This document shows, piece by piece, positions 58,200 to 64,000 of a stretch of 64,000 nucleotides of DNA. The translations under genes were made by a program, and so were the position numbers. Origin of the DNA: Dromiciops gliroides (Eukaryota > Chordata > Mammalia > Microbiotheria > Microbiotheriidae); the NCBI RefSeq assembly GCF_019393635.1, contig NC_057861.1:199231014-199295013 (forward strand). The letters are read 5' to 3'. Below the pieces are notes generated by a model. That model was not told the origin of the DNA and searched no databases. It saw nothing but the letters and a program-made list of their open reading frames with translations. How positions within the stretch are numbered: the stretch's first letter is position 1; every line of letters starts with the position of its first letter.

Positions 58200-59420
58200 T
58201 AATGCAAAACCACAGAACTTCTGAGTTGGAAGAGACCCCAGGAATCAGCTGGCTCAAGCCAGAACATTTGAAAAAAAAATTCCTCTGCAATATACTTGAC
58301 AAATGGCCACACAGTCTTTGTTTGAAGACCTTTGATGAAGAGGAAATCATGATCTAGAGAGGTGGCCCATTCCACTTTTGGACAGCTGTATTATTAGGAA
58401 TTTTCCCCTTTTATTGGCCTAAATTAGTCTCTTTGCAACTCCTCCCCATTGTTCCTAATTCTCTCTTCTGAGGCCAAATAGAACATAATTAATTGTTCTT
58501 CCATAGGACAACCTTTCATAGACTTGAAGATAGCTATGATGTCCTCAGTTTCCCTACCCCCACCCCCATACACACTGCCTTGCAACTTCTCTAGCAACAC
58601 ACTGTCATTTTCTTCAACTCATTCTCATGTGGTATGATCTCAAAGTCCTTCAACACCTTCTTTACCTTCAAGCAAACATGCTCAAGCCTGTCAACGTCCA
58701 TCCTAAAAGGCAATAACCAGAACAATATACAATACTCCAGATATGGTCTGAGCAGAGAAGAATACAGTCACACTATCATCTTCTTATTCCTAGATAGCAT
58801 ACCTTACATAATGAAGCCTGAGGTAGCACTAACTTAGTTGTCATATTAAACTGTTGATCTATTAAGCTTGTGTAGTCCACTAAACCTCGCAGATATTTTT
58901 CATATAAACTTCTGAATAGCCAAGATTTACCCATTTTGTATTCTTGACATTGATTTGGAAACCCAAATATAAGACTTTACACTTAATCTTTAAAATTTCC
59001 ATCTTATTAGATTCAGCACAATCTATGAGTCTGTCAAGATCTTTTTGAATGCTGACTTCATTACCCAGTTTGTGAACCGTCCATCTTAACTTTGTGTCAT
59101 CTGCAAATTCAACATGCATGCTGTCTTTTGCCTTTATCCAAGTCACTGATAAAAATGTCAAATACACTGGGCCAAACACAGATCCCTGGGGCACTTCACC
59201 AGTGACCTCCTTCCAAGTTGACATTGAGCCATTAATTACTTTTTTTTTTTTAAGTCTGGCAATTCAATCAATTCTAAATCTGATTAACAGTAGTGTCATC
59301 TAACTCCTAACTCTCCACCCCCCCCACCCCCATCCATAATAGCCTTATCAACTGCTTTGCTAAAGCCAGATAAACTGTATTTATAACTTCTTCTGGACTA
59401 CTATCTAGTCATAAGTCTAT
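58200..59420 (-). mobile_element. CR1/L3-like LINE, antisense, 5'-truncated RT plus 3' end
   Basis: The minus-strand frame 59224-58880 holds a degraded reverse-transcriptase C-terminal part: GEVPQGSVFGPVYLTF (family VPQGSVLGP), VEFADDTKLRWTV and a DLDRLIDCAESNKMEI segment. In active relatives the preceding catalytic YADD-type core is upstream; here only this tail is open. Downstream on the same strand come the 3' text (CTGTCCAAAAGTGGAATG at about 58381-58364) and a tail around 58200. Confidence 0.78.
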
Positions 59421-59439
59421 CACAAAAGGAAATAAGAGT

Positions 59440-60110
59440 TCAAACATTCTAGAAAGGAATTTGGAATTGTGTTAAGTAATTAAAATGTATATACCAGAAA
59501 TCTCTCTGCAAGGCATATATCCCAAGGAAGTCAAAGACAGAGAGAAAGGTCCCACATAAACCGAAATATTAATAAAAAAATTTTGTGTGTGAAAGCAAAG
59601 AACTGGAAACAAAATAGATGCCCACAGATTGAGGAATGACTAAAAAATTATGGCATGTGAATGGAATGGAATATTGTACCATAAAATATAATGAATGTGA
59701 AGAATTCAGAGAAACATGGGAAGCCTTATATGAGTAGGACGAGTTAAGCTGAACTAAGAAAATAATATGTGTGTATATACATATGTACATACTGTGTGTA
59801 TGTGTATATATGCATGTGTGTATGTATGTATAATGACCACAACCACGTAAATGAAAAGGACAAAAAACCTGAAAAGTAGTGTAATTATAATGATCAAGCC
59901 TGGCTCTGAAAAAGAGATAAAAATGGACATTTTCCCCTTCTTTGTAAAAAATGGGAGGCTATGTATATGGAACACTTCATATACAATTAGACCTATTTAA
60001 AGTATTGGTTATTTTTGTGAAACTGCTTTCTCTTTCTTGTTACAAGTAGTGGATTGTGGGATAGGGAAAGGACATATTTGTAAATAAAGGTGACATTAAA
60101 AAAATCAATA
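59440..60110 (+). repeat. L1 ORF2 end and 3'UTR fragment, sense
   Basis: CAGAAATCTCTCTGCAAGGC, CATATATCCCAAGGAAGTC, AACTGGAAACAAAATAGATGCC, AATGGAATGGAATATTGTAC and AAGGTGACATTAAAAAAATC. Broken frames throughout. Confidence 0.7.
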
Positions 60111-60264
60111 CAGATTTTAATAAGGTAAATCTTTTTAAAAATAAGATTAGTGACAGAGTCTTTTCTTAATGAATGCTGGATTGTTCTAATCAGTTTTTTG
60201 TTTTAGATTTTCGCTAACCATCTCTTTAATAATATATTCTAAAATATTGCATGCCTACTGCTTC

Positions 60265-61131
60265 AAACTTCTTTTTTTAATAAACATTTTTATTTAAAGA
60301 TTTGAGTTCCAAAGGCTATCCCTTGTTCTCTACTTCCCCTCCCCACCAAGGTAGTAAGCAATCAGATATAGGGTATATATGTGCAATTATATAAAACACT
60401 GCCATATTAGTAATTTTGTATAAGAGGACTCAAATAAAAAAATGAAAGTGAAAAAAAGCATGCTTCAGTCTGTGTTCAATCAATATCAGTTTTTTCTTTG
60501 GAAGTGGATAGGGCAGCTAGGTGGTACAGTGGATAGAGCACTGGCCCTGGAGTCAGGAGTACCTGAGTTCAAATCCGGCCTCAGACACTTAACACTTACT
60601 AGCTGTGTGACCCTGGGCAAGTCACTTAACCCCAATTGCCTCACTAAAAATAAATAAATAAATAAATAATTTTTTTAAAAAAGGAAGTGGATAGTATGCT
60701 TCATCATTAGTCCTTTGGGATTGTCTTGGATCATTGTATTCCTAAGAATAGTTAAGTCATGCACAGTTCTTCATTAAACACTATTGCTGTCACTGTGTAC
60801 AATGTTCTTCTCCTGGTTCTATTCACTTCACTACATATCAGTTCATAAAAGTCTTTCCAGGACTTCCTGAAATCATCCTGTTTGTCATTTTTTATAGCAC
60901 AATAATATTCTATGACCATCATATATCACAGCTTGTTTAGCCATTCCCCAATTTATGGACATTCCTTTGATTTCCAATTCTTAGCCACCACAAAAAGAGC
61001 TACTATAAATATTTTTGTGCAAATAGGTCTTTTTCTTTTTTGGGATGTCTTTGGGATTTAAATCTAGCAGTGGCTGAATCAAAGGGTATATACAGTTTTA
61101 TAGCCCTTTGGGCATATGTAAACTTCTTTTT
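60265..61131 (-). mobile_element. 5'-truncated L1, antisense, with target-site duplications, carrying a SINE
   Basis: CCAAGGTAGTAAGCAATCAG, TCCTTTGGGATTGTCTTGG, CATTCCCCAATTTATGG and CCACAAAAAGAGCTACTATAAATA match the antisense L1 3' end also present at 44.06-45.0 kb. AAACTTCTTTTT occurs at 60265-60276 and 61120-61131. Confidence 0.82.
60511..60682 (+). repeat. Marsupial short SINE, sense, inside L1
   Basis: GGGCAGCTAGGTGGTACAG to CCCCAATTGCCTCAC with an (AAAT)n tail. GGAAGTGGATA occurs at 60500-60510 and 60683-60693. Confidence 0.93.
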
Positions 61132-61550
61132 GGAAATTGGAATATTTTATCTTTTCCAACCTAGAAATATCGGTTTTATTCTCAACAAACTTACAAAAAA
61201 GTGGTAACACGGGCATATCAAAGATATTTGGTTGAATATACCAAAAAAAAAATTCAGATTCTCCAAATCTGCATAAGAAAAGGGAGTCCAGAGTGGGTTT
61301 CTGAGAAAGATATGGATATGTCCTCAGACATCTCCTCATTTCCCACATTGTTGGACTTTTAGACTTTTTTGACTTCCACATGAGTATACTCATCACTGGG
61401 AAATTTCATCATCTTGCAAGGCTGAATCAGCCTTGTTATTCACATCTCATCTGTACTCTCTGCCTCTCTGATTAGAGGGTGGAGTCATATACTTCTCCTT
61501 TGATGGAGACATGACATTTTGCACTATACTATACTTGTTTTTTTACTTTT
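61132..61550. other. Intronic DNA, no recognised feature
   Basis: The minus-strand open frame at 61079-61396 only borrows the last residues of the L1 piece; the rest is not coding-like. Confidence 0.3.
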
Positions 61551-61554
61551 CCAC

Positions 61555-61735
61555 CATGCCCAAGACTTACTTTCTTGTATTTCTATACCTAGTGCTTAGC
61601 ACAATGTCTAGTATATAATAGGCACTTAAATGTTTATTGACTACTGATATGACATGATTTCTTAGTCCTCATCTTCCCCTACCTCTTTGCAGCATTTGAC
61701 ATTGTTGACTACCCTTTCCCCCACAGGAAAAGCAA
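61555..61735 (+). repeat. L2 3' tail and a second L2 ORF2 fragment, sense
   Basis: AGTGCTTAGCACAATGTCTAG with TAGGCACTTAAATG, then CAGCATTTGACATTGTTGACTACC. Confidence 0.6.
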
Positions 61736-61799
61736 TTTAATTTACTTAAGGCATAATTTGTAGAAGAAAATCATCAATGTTAAATAAGGTTTTCAATAC

Positions 61800-62190
61800 A
61801 TGAATGAAAACACCTACATTAGGTATTTACTGAGTGCCAGGTACTGGGCAAAGGACTGGAAATACAAATAGTAACGTAAGATGGTCCATGCCCTTACAGG
61901 GCATCCATTCAAATGGGGAAGATAATGCCTATAGCAGAACTGTGGTCAGGGAGAGGGGCTGGGGGTCAGGAAGGCACAGGAATGGCGAATACAGTGTGAC
62001 ATTGATATACCCATTGCAGAAACAATAGTGATGTTGATGTGATTAGTGTTGTCAGAGCAAGAAGTAGAAAGCAGAGGGAGGGAAGGTGGCAATGCTTGGT
62101 GGCAGGGTAGATGGCAAGAAGGCTGCTAGAGTGAAGCATGGTCACGTCTGGGACTGGAAGAAATTATTTCAGAAGGGGCTCCTGAGAAAC
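61800..62190 (-). repeat. L2 3' portion, antisense
   Basis: TTACTGAGTGCCAGGTACTGG, AAAGGACTGGAAATACAAATAG and CCCTTACAGGGCATCC. Confidence 0.55.
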
Positions 62191-62440
62191 ACTTGGACAT
62201 GCTCTCTTCTTGATTCTCATCCTCCTTTCCCTTTCTTCAGCATTTGTTGACTACCCACTCCACCCTTGATAAGCTCTCTTCTCTAGGTTTTCTTCTTCTC
62301 TCTTCTGGCTTTCTTTCTACCTGTCTGACCCCTCCTTCTCAGGCTTCCTTTGTTGGTTTATCATCCACGTCATGACCACTAACCGTGAGAATATCAAAGG
62401 CTTCATCTTAGGCCCTTTATGAATTATACACTCCCTCTTA
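62191..62440 (+). repeat. L2 ORF2 fragment, sense
   Basis: CTACCTGTCTGACCCCTCC, TTCTCAGGCTTCCTTTG, CATCCACGTCATGACCAC and TCTTAGGCCCTTTATG. Confidence 0.65.
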
Positions 62441-62444
62441 CCTA

Positions 62445-64000
62445 CCAAGACATACATAAGAAGTATACAAATACAACAATAAACCTCTATTTATAGAATT
62501 AAAGACCTAAATAACAACTAGAAAAAAATTACTTGCTTATAGATAAGATGAGTCAAAGTAATAAAAGGACAATACTACATAAATTTATTCAATGTCATGT
62601 CAATCAAATTACCAAAGGATTGCTTTATAGAACTAGAAAAATAATTTAAAAATTCATATGGAGGCAAGCAAAGTCATGAATCTCAAGGGATATAATGAAA
62701 AAAAAGGGGAGGGGAATGAAGGGGTCTAGTAGTGCCAGATATCAAACTATATTACAAAGCAGTAATTCTGAAAACAATTTGGTACTGCTGAAAAAGAGAG
62801 ATCAATCAGAGGAACAGAGGTATACAACAGATTAAAACATATGAATCTATGAGTCCATATTTGGTAAACACAAAGATGCCAACCACTAAGATAAAGATTT
62901 ACTATTTGCAAAAATTATTGGGAAAATTAGACAACAACATAAAAGAGGTTTAGACCAGTAAAAAAGTTCTGAATGAATGTGTGACTTAGATGTGAAAGGT
63001 CACATCATAAACAAATCAGTAAAACATGGGAAAAATGACCAGATACGTGGATAGCAGAAAAGTTCAGGACCATACATGGGATGGAAAGGATCACAGAAGA
63101 TAAAATCCATGATTTTGCCTACATAATATTTAAAATTGACAAAATGACAAATGTTCTAAAGATATGAATAGGTAAGTCACTACTAATTAGAGAAATAAAA
63201 ATTCAAGCAATTTTGAGATTCCACTTCATACCCATCAGTCTGACAAAGATGACAGAAGAGGGAAATGACAAATGAAGATGTGGCAAACAGGCACATTCGC
63301 GGTGGACCTATGAATAGGTACAACCCTTCTAAAAAGCAATTTGGAATTATACACAAGGTTACTAAATAGTGTATGCCTTTATTTCAGCTATACCCCTACT
63401 TCTAGATATATAACCAAGAAATAGGAAAAGGTGCTGTGTGTACAAAACTATAACAATTCTTTTTGTGGTGGCAAAAAAACCCCTGGAAACTAAAGCAATG
63501 ATAATCAACTATGGAATGGTTGAATAAAGTATAATAACTGAATGTAATGGAATATTTTTTTGCTACAGGATATTAGGAAATAGATAATTTTAAAGAGACA
63601 TGGAAAAATTGAATGAATTGATACAGAATGAAGTGAGCAGCACCAGAACAATTTATACTATCACTTCAATATTATAAAAATGAACAATTTTGAAGACTTT
63701 AATAAATTGATGAAGAATGAAATGAGTAGAATCAGGACAACAATTTATATAATAACAATAATAATAAATTTCATAGTATTTTTATTTAAATTCCTTCTAT
63801 GATGCATGTCAGAAAGACAAACAACTCTAAAATCTATAAAAACTATGATCAATGTAATGATCATTTACAATTCCAAAGAACTGATGACAAAATATGTTAG
63901 CTGCCTCCTGCCAGAGAGGTGATAGGGTTAGGGTACAGAATGAAAACTATATGTTTCTGAACACAGCCAACAAAGGAATTCATTTTGCTTCACTATGCCT
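62445..64000 (+). mobile_element. L1 ORF2 C-terminal part and 3'UTR, sense, running off the window
   Basis: ATCAAATTACCAAAGGATTG, GCCAGATATCAAACTATATTAC, AACAATTTGGTACTGCTG, GATTCCACTTCATACCCATCAG, GATGTGGCAAACAGGCAC and AATTTGGAATTATACAC are L1 ORF2 C-terminal text. At the end TTCATTTTGCTTCACTATGCC is L1 3'UTR wording. Stops are frequent; dead copy. A local duplication lies at 63605-63745. Confidence 0.78.

Noticed and set aside
63900..63940. GATAGGGTTAGGGTAC as a telomere-like repeat
   Set aside because: Only one and a half units; a chance match within L1 3'UTR text.

Overview
The window looks like a piece of marsupial nuclear chromosome. The main reason is more than twenty copies of a short tRNA-derived SINE. 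Its head reads GGGGCAGCTAGGTGG and its middle reads TAGCTGTGTGACCCTGGG, which I recognise as the marsupial Mar1/WSINE1-type family. These copies sit among marsupial-type L1 elements and many old L2, MIR and CR1/L3-like repeats. No bacterial, viral or organelle features are visible. The closest species cannot be decided from the sequence alone.

Only one protein-coding exon is convincing: a minus-strand exon at 34367-35727. It has an uninterrupted frame of about 453 codons, a good splice acceptor at its 5' edge and a TAA stop. Its product is a Gln/Val/Ile-rich, acidic, finger-free C-terminal domain that I recognise, from memory, as the end of zinc-finger protein 407 (ZNF407). Its 3' untranslated region should run toward lower coordinates, with candidate poly(A) signals at 33727-33732 and 33114-33119. 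Everything above 35727 would then be the last intron of the gene. Everything below about 33 kb would be intergenic DNA; in human the next genes on that side are ZADH2 and TSHZ1.

Layout. 1-33 kb is intergenic. It holds a long L2 (about 1.06-3.06 kb), a pair of SINEs at one target site (4.4-4.8 kb), a 3.2 kb ORF1-only L1/HAL1-like element with target-site duplications (5.5-8.75 kb), antisense L2 copies, many SINEs, CR1/L3 fragments (19.6-20.0 and 23.5-24.1 kb), L2 copies (24.1-26.7 kb), a repeat-free candidate regulatory stretch (about 30.0-30.56 kb) and large (TTCC)n and (CT)n(CA)n arrays. 33-35.7 kb is the 3' end of the gene. 36-64 kb is intronic. It holds a repeat-poor AT-rich block (39.6-44.05 kb) with a perfect DR1 nuclear-receptor half-site pair, an L1 3' end with clean target-site duplications (44.06-45.0 kb), an antisense L2 (46-47.3 kb), a second repeat-poor block (47.3-49.7 kb), and a CR1/L3-like LINE spread over 50.8-56.4 kb and split by a SINE and two L2 blocks. 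After that come another antisense CR1/L3 (58.2-59.4 kb) and several L1 pieces up to the window end.

No novel multi-gene system was found. The more interesting material is the structure of the retroelements (an ORF2-less L1 derivative with a doubled 3' module, nested LINEs, twin SINE insertions), the internally repetitive C-terminal domain of the zinc-finger protein, and a few candidate conserved non-coding elements. Family names for repeats come from recognition of consensus wording, not from a database search. Boundaries of old repeats are approximate.
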